Source of the DNA: Bryum argenteum
Taxonomy: Eukaryota > Streptophyta > Bryopsida > Bryales > Bryaceae
Reading direction: 5' to 3'
Length of the DNA stretch: 64,000 nucleotides
Assembly: GCA_037043015.1 (NCBI GenBank)
Contig: CM073325.1
Location: 1,552,501-1,616,500, forward strand
Made by a program: the position numbers and the translations under genes. This document shows, piece after piece, positions 24,699-37,227 of this stretch. The stretch's first letter is position 1, and each line of letters opens with the position of its first letter. The notes under the pieces were generated by a model. That model ran no database searches, had not been told where the DNA came from, and worked only from the letters and a program-made list of their open reading frames with translations.

Positions 24699-27579
24699 GA
24701 GCTTCTGCCATCGCCAGTCCCCATTTGAGCAATATTGTCAGATCATTTGGGCACGAAGGCCAAAACGCGCAGGGGGGTCAGATGGGTCAGCGAAATGGGG
24801 CTCTCTCTCGATTTGCAGGTCAAGCGCGCAAGTCTCATGCAGATGTGCGATGTGGCACGGTCCCAAAACCCATGGGCTCCATTGTTGTACAATTCCAGAA
24901 CTCCCCAGAAAAGGGCTTCCACAGGCACGTTCCTGCCTTCCTGGAATCAATCACTCAAGGAATTTAACCCTGGAACGTCGGAGCGGCCATTTTATGTCCG
25001 ATGAACAGAACATTTTCACTGTAACCTATTATTGCGGGATGAATTTCATTCATGATTTTTGTAATTGGATTTATGAATGATAATAGCATACCATGGAATT
25101 CATTTGAGGTCATTTAAGGTATTTCCTAAGATCACATGTGGTATGAAAGTTGAAAGAATGGTTAAAAACAAGTCACCACACAGTGCATTTCTGCAACTTT
25201 TTCCTACTTTTATTAAGTCTCAAATTTAGGCAACTAAATGATCTCTTTTGAGTTCAAGCTCAATTCATAAAATGAATCTTACCAAGTCTTGTTTCTACTC
25301 CAAGTTAGAATTTCAAGAAATTCCTAATATCTAGTGATTTACTGACACCTTAAGTTTACATGCCTATAGGGTCTCTTTCTCAATTTTCAAATGTAGCATG
25401 ACACGAAACCATGGATTACACCATGCTATTCTTCACTACAATGTCCCCTTATTCCAAAAATTTCAGATTTTTTGAAAGTGATTTGTATTTGATATGAATT
25501 ATTTTTGGTTTTTCTTTGAAAATTCACTTGAATTTCAAATCTTCCCAAAAAAATCTGAAATTTTTACAGCATATGAAAAGCATGTGATCACATCTACGAA
25601 AAATAAAATAAAATATTTTACTTTCAGGTAAAGTGGCGAAATGGAGGATTCAGAGTAAGACATATCAAAGTTCAGGCCACGGTTATGGGCTCCGACGTTC
25701 TAGGGTTAATATCGTTATTATAGTTGATGAAAATGGCATTTTGGAGCAGGCCCCGCGGCGGATACCACGAGGATGGAAGCCCCTCTCCCGCAATTGCATG
25801 ACCGGCAGGCTTTTGTCTTTTGTAAGAACTCGAACTTTGATTAAATATAACTCAAAATCAACACAGTCTAATTTGATAGAATTTGGCAGGTTAGACTAAT
25901 TGGACAGTTATATACAAGATCCTACCATTGAATTTTTCTAAATGAGATCTTTGAAAGTCTGGTTTACTATTTTTGGAAAAGGGTTGTTTGGAAGTCGTTG
26001 TTCTTGAGGGGTTAAATGAGAAAAAGAGTATGAACCAGACTTTCCTTGTTGGCAAGTAACACCTAAGGGAGAGTGTTCAAAACTGGGGTGGTACCAATAA
26101 TGGAGCAATAGGCTTCCTCACCCAGAGGTACATAATAGCTCCTTTACTCAACAGTAGCATGTAGTCTTGACAGACATTATAAGGTGCAATTTTAGGACAC
26201 CATTGTAGAAACACCTATGAGATCGCCTTCAAACATTTATAGCAAAATTTATGAATCCATTTGACTAACCTTCCACTGTCTTACTTTCCCCACGCGTGAA
26301 AATTGCTTTCACTGCTATCTTCATTACAATTTGGAGAATCTGAAATTTTAGCCATTTTTGAGCACTCTCCCTTATGCTAACTGAGAAGTCACGAATACTT
26401 AATATTTACATTTATAAATATGCATATTGAGATTTTTGTATATTAGAAAATTGTGTTACAAATACTGCTCTTTTGCTATATACAGTTAACTCCTCCTTCA
26501 AATCATAATGATTTTAATCTGTCACTGTCACTGGGAATGTTCTATAATAAAGGTGTCTTCATAATTGATAAAAGTGATTTGAACAAAAATGTCAATGGAT
26601 AATGCAGGAGCTAAAGTGTCCAAAATATCAAAAAGAGTGTAAAAGCAACAACCGACTTTGAAATGGAATGGTATGTTGGTGATAATTGTGTGAATTTAAC
26701 CCCCCTAAAGCTCCTTATGGTATTTGAGTCCCAAATTCCAATTTTCAACCACCTTGTGGAATCAAAATGAGGCAGATTTTTGTACTTTTAACTTTAGGAT
26801 CTTGAACTCTACTACTATTACAAAATTCATGTTGAATTTTAACCGTTGGATCTGCACCATTTGCAAGTTTGTAATGTTCAAAATTGGTGCAGAAGTTTTT
26901 TGGTCTTGCTTGAAAGACCTAGTGCTGAGGGGACTTGATGATAGTTTACCCAAAATATTTCTCATAGTTTTTCCATATAGGGTAGTAAGTTGGGCATCTC
27001 AAGGGTTGGGAAACTCTCAAGGGTTTCCGAGTTTTTACCTAAATTGTTTTGATGAAGGTGGTCTAGAAATGTTCTCCATGTGAAAAGTGGGGTGATGATC
27101 ACAATATGCCTTTGCAACTTAGAATTTTACAAAAGTATATGGTGACATTATGCATTTATGGGATTTTAAAATTTAGGTAAAAATTAATCAAAAATAATAA
27201 AATCTCAAAGGTAGGGTAATTTTTGAAAGATAAATGCATGCATGCAATGGAAAAAAAGAAAGGGTGGCACACGAATGTTGGTACCCCTTCCGACTTCCAG
27301 TACTTAGTATACAGATAGATAGATAGATACAAACCCCAATCCTTTTTTCAGGACTGGAGTGATTAGAGTGTCTGTTCGTCAAGCCAACGACCTAAAGCCC
27401 ACCGGACAAAAGGACCTTGGTGCAAGACTACTCACCCCTTTTGAGATTAGACACTATAGTAGCCTTAGTATACACACAAGATTCTAATATTACCAAAACT
27501 AGTTCAACACAAGGCACTCATTCATTGTGCATACTTTCAGGAGTGGTCTATGCACATAAATAGATGTTTAGGCATTCAA

Positions 27580-27582
<3 letters not shown>

Positions 27583-27625
<43 letters not shown>
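27583..27625. repeat. (TA)n microsatellite
   Basis: About 21 uninterrupted TA dinucleotides. Confidence 0.98.
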
Positions 27626-27627
<2 letters not shown>

Positions 27628-27895
27628 TCATAAAAAGAGAAAAAGTATGATTCTCTCTTTTTAACGAATCAATGCATTAATCAATCCGAAAATAAATTTA
27701 CATAGATGACCATAGTAGAGACAAAAAAGTACGATTTCACTTGGGTTCAAATTTTTATTAAAAAAAATATTGGCACCTAAATCTCATGAAGAAAGCGAAA
27801 AGAAAAGAAAAGAAAAGAAAAACAACAAATAAACTCTCTCATTCGCAGGGCAAGGCTCTTGCCTTGGTTCAAGTGTATTGGTTTTAATTGATATT

Positions 27896-28264
27896 TTAAC
27901 ACTTAAAGGTCCTTGGGGTATGAAATGGGCAGCCCAAAATTGGATCACAACATCTTTTGGATTGGGGCATCATGAATAGTTCACTTTTAAAACTTGGGCA
28001 TCATGAATGGACCAATCAATGATGAGCTTGCAATCTTCTACAAGTTTATGTACAACCCAACCTACCTACCGCAGTCCTTTTGCAGCACAAAATCACTCAT
28101 ACAAATTGTGATTTGAATTGTAAAATTTCACTTCTTGAATGAATCAGAAGAAGGTGACCAGTTTGACATCAAAATATAAGTGAAAAGTTGAGTACATTGA
28201 GAGCTACAGAGGAGACTCTGTTGGAAAAGAGCCCCTCGGGCTCACAAGGACCTTTCAGGGTTAC
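27896..28264 (-). mobile_element. TTAA-bounded MITE, copy 2 (inverted, most diverged)
   Basis: Reverse-complement match to the copies at 18251 and 28431. The left end is TTAACACTTAAAGG. The right end is CCTTTCAGGGTTAC, so the terminal TTAA has decayed to TTAC. The interior keeps the GGGCAGCCC, GCATCATGAAT and GAAAAGTTGAGTACATTGA landmarks. Confidence 0.75.
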
Positions 28265-28430
28265 TCAAATTTAAAGTGACGTACAGGAAATGCACTTGGG
28301 AGCATTGATGAAGCTCACGACTTTCAGTCCCTTTATGAGCCGGCTTGAATACAAAATTTTACCGACTACCGTACTCTCTTGCATTCTCCGGCTCTACCTT
28401 CAACCCCCAACTTTGTTTCCGTTTGTGGGC

Positions 28431-28785
28431 TTAACCCTTAAACGCCCAAGCAAGCCCGAGGGGATTTTTTAATGGTCTGTAGCTCTCACTGTACTCAACT
28501 TCTCACTTATATTTTGATGTCAAACTGGTCACCTTCTTCTGATGCATTCAAAAGTGAAATTTTACAATTCAAATCACAATTTGTATGAGTGATTTTGTGC
28601 TTTGAAAGGGTGTGGTAGGTAGGTTGGGGTTGTACATAACCTTGTAGGAGGTTGCAAGCTCATCATGGAATGGTTCATTCATGATGCCTGAGTTCATGAT
28701 ACCCAAGTTCAAAAGATGTTGTGAACTTGTGATCCAATTTTGGGCTGCTTGTTTTCGGACTGTTTCATGTGCGTTTAAGGGTTAA
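28431..28785 (+). mobile_element. TTAA-bounded MITE, copy 3
   Basis: Starts TTAACCCTTAAACG and ends CGTTTAAGGGTTAA; it has the best-preserved ends of the three. It lies 166 bp from copy 2 in opposite orientation. No coding capacity. Confidence 0.8.
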
Positions 28786-30530
28786 TCAGCTTGCAGTCTT
28801 TCGAAAGCTTTTGATCCAAGTTCTGGCCGTTGGGGGAGATTGTATTGAAGAGCCATAACTTCTTCATCCAATGTGTGTTTTGGATGAAATAACTTGGGTT
28901 GGGTCCCAGATCAAGTCCGGTTTTTGTGGTAAAAACAACATACCCATACAATGAAGTTTAAAAGAAAAATGGCATGAATTTTGGTGAAGGCAACTATTGT
29001 TATTGAGACTTCAAATATGGGGCATGTTTTACTATAATTGTGAGGTAATTATGGAAATCTAAAAGATGTTTCCATAGAATTTTATTACATAATCATGATC
29101 ATAAGATGAAGGCTAAAATTTTCTATTTGGAAGATTTTTCATCCAAATACTTCTGGTAATAGGATTTGTAATGATGTTTCTATATTAATAAAAGTGGATA
29201 AAATGAATGACTTTTGAGGAGCTATATCTCTAATCCACCTTTGGATTTCGACGTCATACTTTGGGATAAATTCTAATTAGAGACTAGTTTTAGTCGTAGG
29301 AACCTTAATAAAATTGAATATATATTGAAAACAAGGCATAGATTTTAGTGCAGATGATTGAGTTTTGAACTATTTTTTCTTTGTGATTTTTTTGACATTT
29401 TCAACATTGCAAGGTCATTATTTGTGCAAAGAAATTTTGCTCATGGCTTTATTTAATTTAATGTTGTTCTTAAAATGAAGATTCACATCTATGTAGTTGG
29501 TGATTTTTTCATTGCAATAAGGCTATCGGTAGCATTTTCACTCCAAAGTGAAAATGTTGAGATTTTGTAATATCTTTTGAGTACTAGTATGTTACGATCT
29601 TGCAATCTATATAGCTTCATGAATTAGAATTTGACCGACATGATGTACAACATGTTTACTATAACAGTTTACAATTGAGATATGAATAAGTTATCTTGGT
29701 TTCTAATTATGACACTTTCTTTGAGAATGTGTTTTTTTTTTCTCCAAATGAGTCAAACCAATTATTAAAGGGTTTGGGGTTAAATTCCTTATATCCATAG
29801 CTTACTATACAAATCTTTATAGGCAATTTTCTTAATTAATAGAATAGAATTTTTGTCCAAATTTCATGAGTTTTTCCATGTCCTTTCAAAATTAAATACG
29901 CTATTTGGTCATTTTCATAGACTGCATTTGTATTGGCCTTAGAGTTTTCCTCGTCGTAAGAGTGAAAGAGGGGCGGAGATGCAACGATGAAGCTCCCCGT
30001 GCAAAGTGCCGAGAATCGTCTCCAAGATACCAAAATACAACCAAAATACAAGTTGTTAGGAGTTCTACCTCAAATGGTGCCAACTACATTGTCATAGTTT
30101 GATAGGTCATCTTATATTTCTTCTTAAAGATGAGTCATGTTTTGATGAATAAAACACCAAACCCTTTTGGAGCTGGCGTAAATAAAATGTCCGCTCAACC
30201 TACCCTCGTTGATATGCCCAGGGGACATAGTTATGTTTTGATGCTTCTTATTGCGATCTCTGTCTTCTTCTTTAACCCCTACATGTCCGGCATTTCTTGG
30301 ACCTCCAAAACCAAAAACTGCAATTTTTGACCACCTTGTACAAGTTGAGGTATGAGTCAATTTAAATTTCTTTTTTGGTATCTTTGATCGTAAGATCGTG
30401 AACTTTGCTACCTTCACTAATACCAAGAAAAATATTCAACCATTGGATCTTGACAAATTGTAAGATTGTAATGTTCAAAGTTCACTAAAAAGCGTCTCTG
30501 GGCTTAGCCTGAAAGAGGACGTAGCTACCG

Positions 30531-30570
30531 TGTGAGCGGAGAGCGGTGAGCGGTGAGCGTTGAGCCATCA
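30531..30570. repeat. Left terminal heptamer repeats of element 1
   Basis: TGTGAGCGG followed by three to four degenerate copies of AGCGGTG. It is preceded by GGACGTAGCTACCG, which recurs with one change (GGACGTTGCTACCG) immediately before element 2. Those 14 bases may therefore belong to the element end. Confidence 0.75.
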
Positions 30571-30996
30571 AGTTTCAGAAATTTGAGCGGTGAATTGGTA
30601 TTTTTAGCAAAAAAATTTCTAAAAATAATATTTTACTATTTTTTCTGGAATATTCTCAAGAATATTCGAATATTCTTGACTTATAACCGTGGTTTAGAGT
30701 TCCTAAACCCGTGGAGATAAGGCTAAAATTTCTGAAATTTGGTAGACTTAAACCACGTTTTCAAACGTTAAGAGACATTTACAAATTTTATAGAGTAGGC
30801 TAGTATATTATAACTTTGAAATCGGAAGTCGAAGTTGTATAGCAGTTCATAAATTTTTGTAAATAGGGATACATTTATTGACTTTTGTAAAACGCGGAAA
30901 TCAAAATAAAAAACGTGTGAAACACACGATTACAGGGATAACATGTAGAATGGGTAGATGTGGATGTTGGTTTACGTAATGTGACCTTGAGGTACT

Positions 30997-33900
30997 CTAC
31001 TCTCTAACTTGGTCTAGGATTCCCCTCTCTAGGATCATTTTCACCTCGTTGAAACTGAGGGTGGGCGCGTGGATGAAGAGGTCTCTATCAATATCAAATT
31101 TGCATACCAATACCAACACGAAGTATAGGTGCTTGCAATGTCTATACGGTTCGCCTTTTCGTCCCAACTTCGTTATGGTTTTTTTGAACACCGGGCAAGA
31201 ACACTCAGGGTTCTCACTTAGAGATAGTTTATATATAGACTCTGAATCCGATTCCAAAGCAACGATACATCCAAAACCAGGTTGAGGTATCATGGTCACC
31301 TCGAGTATTTTTGCCTCCATGGCACGAGCTGAGTCAATGTTCTTCATGTGCTTCGAAGTCACAGCCTTGATGCGTCGAAGAACTTTAGACTTGCGTGATT
31401 TGGGGTACAGATCAGCCTTGTCCGGCACAGGAATATGTGACAAGTCTCTCGGTGGCGCAGAAGTATTGAATGTGCGGTTGAGAGGAAGGCGTTCCTTTTG
31501 TGGGAGCCGAAAACCCGCATTCTCCAACGCCTCAATTTCATCCAGTGTGAGATTAGTCTCAATCTTCACGGGCCAAACTGAGGGAATAGGCGGTCGACCT
31601 TGTTTCCGAGAGAACGGCTCAATCCATTTACGACGACTGCCCTTCACACAACGCTCAATGTCGTCTGGACAAAAGAAAAACTGATCAGTTTTTTTTGGAC
31701 CCTCTTGAGGACGCTGCCATACTCCGGTGTAAGTTGGAGCTGCGGTCGCCTTTCCGTTTTGGACAATGCGGGATTCGCATTTCTTCCTGGTCTTAGCCAT
31801 AATACCCCAACAAGCCTTGGATGAGGATTCCTTCAAACGAGCAATGTGCCATAGACGCTCATTCACCCTCGTCTCTTGGATAGTAATGACGCGCTGAATA
31901 CTAGGTCCAGGAGAAGAGGACGGCTCCAGCGGTTGCTCTTGAACTTCATCTTCTTCGTGGATAGGACTGAGCTTCTCGGCAAGAGCCCGTGTGACTCTTC
32001 TCCCTATTCGAGTAGCTCACGGTGTCAGGTTGATGAGTTTCATCTTCAGCACCAATGGGAACATCAGCCTTACGTTTCCTGGAACCAAAGATTTCGGCCC
32101 CCTCCAAGTGGGCGTCACGCGTACAGTAAGCTTCTGCTTCAGGGAAGTCCATAACAGCCTTGTTGAGGCAAGATGGATTGCCGGATCGATTAGCACGACG
32201 TTGAGCGGTATAGAGACGTTGACGAAGTTCTTCTACGGATGGTCCAGAACCACTTGCACTGCCCTTGTTAAACTGATGGTAGCCGACGACTTGGAGGAAG
32301 GCTCGAACGTAATCGTCAACTGTTGCGACGTAGAGATCTCTACCCTTATTGCCAGACGCTTGCAGCCACTTGTTATGAATTGACTCCGCAAGATTACAAG
32401 AAGGCATCTCTGCGAGTTCTTCTGCCGAATATTTTTTTTCCTGGAATGTACAAACGTATTAGGCCTTTATCCATAACTTAAAATTATACTTAATTCATAT
32501 TCACAGTATATAAATCCACATAAAAATTAACTAATACTATATAGAAAAGAACTGCTAATTTCTTTGGTTCTCTCAGAACATTACAAAAGCAACAGTAGAG
32601 CATGAAAACAACAAAACTATGACACAGAAAGTGTACACTTACTAGTTCCATAAATCCACCCCATTGTCTGTATCTGAAGTGCCAGTACGCAAGCCAATGA
32701 CCCAAGTGTTCTAACCCAACTTCGGAGGTGGCCTTCGAAGATGCCCACCACGCTCTAATAGCCCAATATCGGGTCTCAGCTTCTTCCATGGTGTGCGCAT
32801 CCTTGTCGCGCTACGAGAATCCGGTGTTGGCCTTGCAATTCGGGCACAATGTATTGTTTTGTATGTTTCTCAAGAGACTGCGTCAAATGGAAATAACATG
32901 TGCGTTCGCGGCCTTCCATGGGGACAGCAGGGTTTCCAGAGCCGTAGATGATGCGCACTGCGTTCCAGTTGGCTTGAGCACTATCAGCCATAAATCCTTG
33001 GAACTGCGGCATGGGTACTCCGTTCCTGGCCATCACATGATTAAGGTTCTTCCAGAAGACGAGTTGAGCATCTTTGTCCTCCGATCAAAATCACAAAGAT
33101 GCAATGGTTAGAATGCGTTGGTAACGTGAGTCGTACACGTGGCAGGCCATAGTGGTCCAATCTGTAACGCGTTTGACATGGTCAAACATCATCCAGGCGT
33201 GGGCGAGATTTCCTCCAGGCTGCATACGGCGAACCAGATCAACACCGCTACCGGGACCGACCTCCGACATTTTGAATATGAAGACTTTCTCGGATTCGTC
33301 GCCTTGGCCAGGGAACATGTTGCGTTGCACATATGCCCAGTTGCTGAGACCTCTGAGCTTTGTGATCCCATCCAGAATGCCATATCTACGCAAGTACTTG
33401 AAAGTGTAGATACGATTGCGCATGCTGGGAGAGTTTAACTCTTTGCATTGTTCAAAGACTGGTTCTAGCTACTGAAGAGAAAGATTGCCGGTTTCGGGGT
33501 CACCTTCGTCACGGAGAAGTAAGTTACCTAACAGTCTCTTTGCTTTGTTTCCATAACTATTTTGGAAACGGTTGCTTGAGGTTTACGGTCAACATGCTCT
33601 TCTAGTAACTCATCTATTTGTTTTCTTACACATCTATAATCTCCAACTTTGACAGGGTGTTCGTGCGTTCCTATATGGACACAAGCACGCTCTTGACAAT
33701 CTTCTCCAAGTACGTAAAAGATTTTCGCAGAACAAGGCGCAACACAAACAGGAGGTTGTTTGCAAAGCTTACAGACCAACGTCGAGGTGGGCGGGGGCGA
33801 TCCGCCTACTGGGAAGGGGTCTTTGGTAATGCCTTCAAACTCCACATCGTTCACTCCAGCGACTCGGTCAGGTCATTGCAAGAAGTCGCAGTTTGGGTTG

Positions 33901-34766
33901 TGGCACTGTAGATGTCCTACACAGTTCGAGTATCGGAAAGACAAGCCTTGCGTATTGCTGATGTTGGTGGTCATCGTCCTAGTCCACACATGACCGTCAT
34001 ACCGTTTATCCATCCCCTCCATGGACTTCGCGACCTTGTGATTTGCAGACGGAAGAGTGGGCGGAAAGATGAAGAGTACATCGCCATTGAATGACGGAGG
34101 CAAGAAAGATACGTTGACAGTGCGGATGGTTTGGAAATCTATTTTTTTGAGGAGAGTCTTGCTACTTGGCATTCTAGCGAGATTGTAGAGGGACGGAAGA
34201 ATTTTTTTGGGCTTTACAATTTGCGATGAAAGTAAAGAAGTAGGGGTGGCTCTTACGTAGTTATCCCTCACAGGAGGTGGCAATGTAATATCAGACGAGA
34301 GACGACATGGTTGCATTGGAGACTTCTTCTCATCTTCTGATGAATCCGATATGTCTATGGTGACTTCCAGACCCGGTTCGACTTTGACACGAGTAAGAGT
34401 TGGAGCAACCGTGGAGATAGTAGAAGAACTACGTGGGGTGAGGAGAACAGTTGACGCGTTCATGACGGACTCCGTCAAGCCGTAGAGGCGATACTTTCCA
34501 GCTCTAAGCTTCCAGATTGTAGTATTATTCTCTAGAATGATTGGATCTACGACCATGGAGTACTGAACATGATTAGTATCAGGTTCTAGAACTTCTCTCT
34601 CTAACCACAGGGAAGATGCATCGTAGCCGAATCGAATTCCCAGCCACGATGCAGTGATCTCTACGACACCTTCAAGCCCTACGGACATGCAAATGGGAAC
34701 AAGTGCTCCCTGTGACACAATCTCAACGATGTCTGCAGCAGTGGGTTCAGAAGAGGAGGAAGCCAT
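30997..34766 (-). pseudogene. MULE-like transposase remnant of element 1
   Basis: Homologous over its whole length to the element 2 transposase at 43462-47230, but broken. The N-terminal part (34766 to about 33873) is open. The frame then shifts near 33860, near 33430-33530, near 33090 and near 32800, with a further shift near 32010 before the C-terminal 290 codons. Preserved parts include the zinc-finger-like region (VWTRTMTTNI, CVGHLQCHNPNC), ADSAQANW, TCYFHLTQ, NLAESIHNKW, and an intact SWIM motif (CSCPVF..CKHLYF) where element 2 has lost one Cys. It probably cannot make a full-length protein. Confidence 0.85.
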
Positions 34767-35277
34767 GATATGGAAGAGGACCAACGAGCATCGACAATGG
34801 ATGTGAGAGAAGGATACAGACTAGGTGTGATGCCGATTATAAGAGAAAATTGGTAGTAGGAACTCGTACTGATGTAAATAAGGTTAGGAGAGTGAATAAT
34901 TCAGACAATTACCATAATGAAGAGTAAATATGGTGTACCAATAGGAAAATAAAATAAGTGTCCTTAATGTGCAAGTGTTGACAGTCACAAAATTGGAAAA
35001 GTGACAGCGGCCGTCACTGTCAGAGCATTTGAATGCAAATTCAAAAAATAGATTAGCATCTCATGTCAGGGACTGTCACATTTGGCAAACCATGAGCCGT
35101 CATAGTTGTTGCGTTAATTTATGATGATCTGCGAAAATTAGGTTAGGGGGCGGCTTGTAAACTTTGTATAAATAGGAGTAGGACAACGAGATGGTCCTTT
35201 TCGTTGTTCGTTTAGTGGGTGTTCGTAAGTTATTGAGACGGTACGATTTGTGAGCTTCTGTTTAGAGTCTTGACGTC
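34767..35277. promoter_or_regulatory. Divergent promoter region of element 1
   Basis: A spacer of 0.5 kb between head-to-head starts (transposase leftward, accessory 1 rightward). It contains GTGACAGCGGCCGTCACTGT, matched in the element 2 spacer by GTGACGGCGGCAGTCATTGT. On the plus side a TATA-like GTATAAATA at about 35166 lies 110 bp before the accessory 1 ATG. The GTGAC/GTCAC palindrome is a candidate regulator site. Confidence 0.5.
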
Positions 35278-35980
35278 ATGGATGCGTTGAGCTTGGGGTC
35301 TGAGAGATCTAGTGAGAGTGTGCCGAAAAAGAAGAAGAAGAGGGGGGGTACTCGTTTTAGTAATACGAAAGCGCGCAAACGAAGTGCATTGCGAAAGGTG
35401 GGTGCGTCTAGGTCGAGTGGAGATGACGGAGGCCTTGCTGATTATGATCTAGACGATGAGGAAGTGGGGCCTCAGTATAGGCGGAATCTGAAAATGCGGT
35501 CGATCAATCTTGACACGGTGACGGAGATTAACGAGGAAGTCACTGTTGAAGATGGGCTTGAATATAAGAGATTTATAGAAGAGCAGGAGCGCGGTAGAAG
35601 TGGATCGACATCTAGCGAATCTTTGTGTTATTACATAGGAGGTGATGAGGTTGCACAGGATTCTGGGAAGCAGGTACGGTAGAGTTCTTGACTTTTTGCT
35701 ATTAAGTTATTGCAGCTTCAGTTTAATGAGTTGAATGTTTGTCTGCTAGGGTGACGTCGCTGAAGGTCTGAAGGAGGATGAGGTAGATGATACGGAGAAA
35801 GCTTTCAAGGAGAGTACTGAGAACGAGGAGCAGATGGACCAAAAGAAGTTGTTGTTAGATGTTGAAGAAGATGAAGATACAACTGATCATGTTTTAGAGG
35901 AGGAGGTAAATGACATGACGTTTTTCTTAAGTGTCATGAAGGAGTCAGGGCACATTTTAGCATTCAACTTCATAGAATAG
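35278..35980 (+). CDS. Element 1 accessory protein 1 (Lys-rich nuclear-type signal, acidic tail)
   Basis: Two exons: 35278-35673 (132 codons) and 35750-35980, joined by a phase-0 GT-AG intron. PKKKKKRGGTRFSN at about 18-31 resembles a nuclear localisation signal. It is followed by KARKRSALRK, an acidic stretch (ADYDLDDEEVG) and the conserved core RRNLKMRSINLD. Exon 2 is strongly acidic. The paralogue at 47782-48516 shares order, exon structure and core motif, supporting a real gene. Family and function are unknown. A partner of the transposase or a regulator is an inference from the head-to-head layout. Confidence 0.7.
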
Positions 35981-36900
35981 ATATGGGATTATGTTTGCAG
36001 AGTACGCCAATATAGATTTCGATTTAATATCGCTTCAGTAAGAAAAATGTGACGTTATATTGAATATATATTTGATTGGTTTTCATAATTATAAATGATG
36101 TTAGTCTTGAATGCGGTACAAGTGTAAAGTCCCATAAAATAGAAGAGGCTCAATAAGATAATATAAAGTATTGAATGGAGTATCCCCTAGTAGGTACGGG
36201 TATACATGGTCTTATCCTATATGGTGTTGCCATGCCCTGCTTGGACTACGGTGAAGCCCTGCCCGCCCCGCTGGGTGTTGCCATGCCCTGCTTGGACTAC
36301 GGTGAAGCCCTGCCCGCCCCGCTGGGTGTTGCCCTGCCCTGCTCGGGCTGCGGTGATGCCCTGCCCGCCCCGCCGGGTGTTGCCCTCGCTCGCTCGGATC
36401 AAGGTGAAGCCTGCGCCCGTCCCGCCGATGCTCGCCTGCTCGGATCAAGGTGATGCCCTGAACGAGGCTGAACGTTCTTCCTTCCGCCTGTCCGCCTTGC
36501 TCTGCCCCCTCTCTGTACGCGATCCTCTCCGCTCCCTCTCCGTCCTCTTCCTCCCCGTCCACTCACCTCCCCTGCGGCGCGCAGCTGAGAAAAAGCAAGT
36601 TGATCCTGAAAATTTCGTAAGAGGAAGGACCTCATTAGTGCGCCGGCGCAAAACCCTAAAAATTGAGAGAGAAGCCGCCCATGAGGATAGATCCGCCTCA
36701 GATAAGATTGGCAGGGGACAGTTTTGAAAAGCTGTCAGGAGAGATGCCTGACAGAAAGAGTGACAATTTGGATTGTAGCTACCAGAATAGAAAGGATGCA
36801 TTTATTGAAGATGCTTACGATGAACTAATATGGCCTACCTGTTCCTATGATCAACTCCTTTCTTGTCAATGTTCAGTTTGGTTTGAGGGCAGGAGCTACA
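35981..36900. other. Spacer between accessory genes in element 1
   Basis: AT-rich at first, then GC-rich with tandem repeats from 36226, then the 5' flank of accessory 2. The frame at 36206-36727 is a by-product of the tandem repeats. Confidence 0.5.
36226..36400. repeat. 51-bp GC-rich tandem repeat, about 3.4 copies
   Basis: Unit starts GTTGCCATGCCCTGCTTGG and ends GCCCGCCCCGCTGG. The first two units are identical, the third diverged and the fourth partial. The matching place in element 2 (48890-49080) holds a different G-rich simple repeat, so this slot evolves quickly. Confidence 0.9.
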
Positions 36901-37101
36901 ATGGCGAACTTGGGCGTTGAAGAGGAGATCACAATGCGGCAAGAAGGAGAGGACGTGGAGAAGGAGTTGGAGAATGTGAGTTCTCAATCCTCGTCAAGCC
37001 TATTTTCTGAATTTTACAGGGAATATGCTCTTCAATACGCTCCTGGAGCAAAGTTCAAGACCCGTGCAGAGAAGGAGGCGTGGTTCTCTACGCTTTTCAA
37101 G
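36901..37101 (+). CDS. Element 1 accessory protein 2, exon 1 (separated from exon 2 by the nest)
   Basis: 67 codons from MANLGVEEEITMRQ to the GT donor after LFK, in phase 0. The core LENVSSQSSSSLFSEFYRE matches element 2 (LENVSSQSSESSLFSSIYR). Its partner exon is at 59543-59854, now 22.4 kb away across the satellite array and element X. Splicing over that distance is unlikely in a genome with introns this short, so the gene is probably disabled. Function unknown. Confidence 0.65.
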
Positions 37102-37227
37102 GTTAGGATTACCTTCTTCAACATAAACTGAATTCGCAACTTAGCTTTGTAGGTCTTGTCTCTCACGGGGAGTTTCTGGGGTTTCCACAAGTTTTGATCA
37201 ACCGACCTATCTGTGTCCATCGTCACG

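Larger units (their letters stand above)
24699..30530. other. AT-rich intergenic region with MITEs and microsatellites
   Basis: No gene supported. It contains a (TA)n run at 27583-27625, a (GAAAA)n run at about 27796-27822 and two TTAA-bounded MITEs (listed separately). A diverged dispersed repeat links about 26720-26890 with 30300-30490 through shared words such as ACCACCTTGT, AACCRTTGGATCT and TTGTAATGTTCAAA. The right edge is the start of transposon element 1. Confidence 0.55.

Noticed and set aside
27583..27625. (TA)n tract as a replication or matrix-attachment signal
   Set aside because: A simple microsatellite is enough explanation; nothing else around it supports such a role.
36175..36727. 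Pro/Cys-rich frames of up to 173 codons
   Set aside because: Produced by the 51-bp tandem repeat, whose length is a multiple of three, so all frames stay open.
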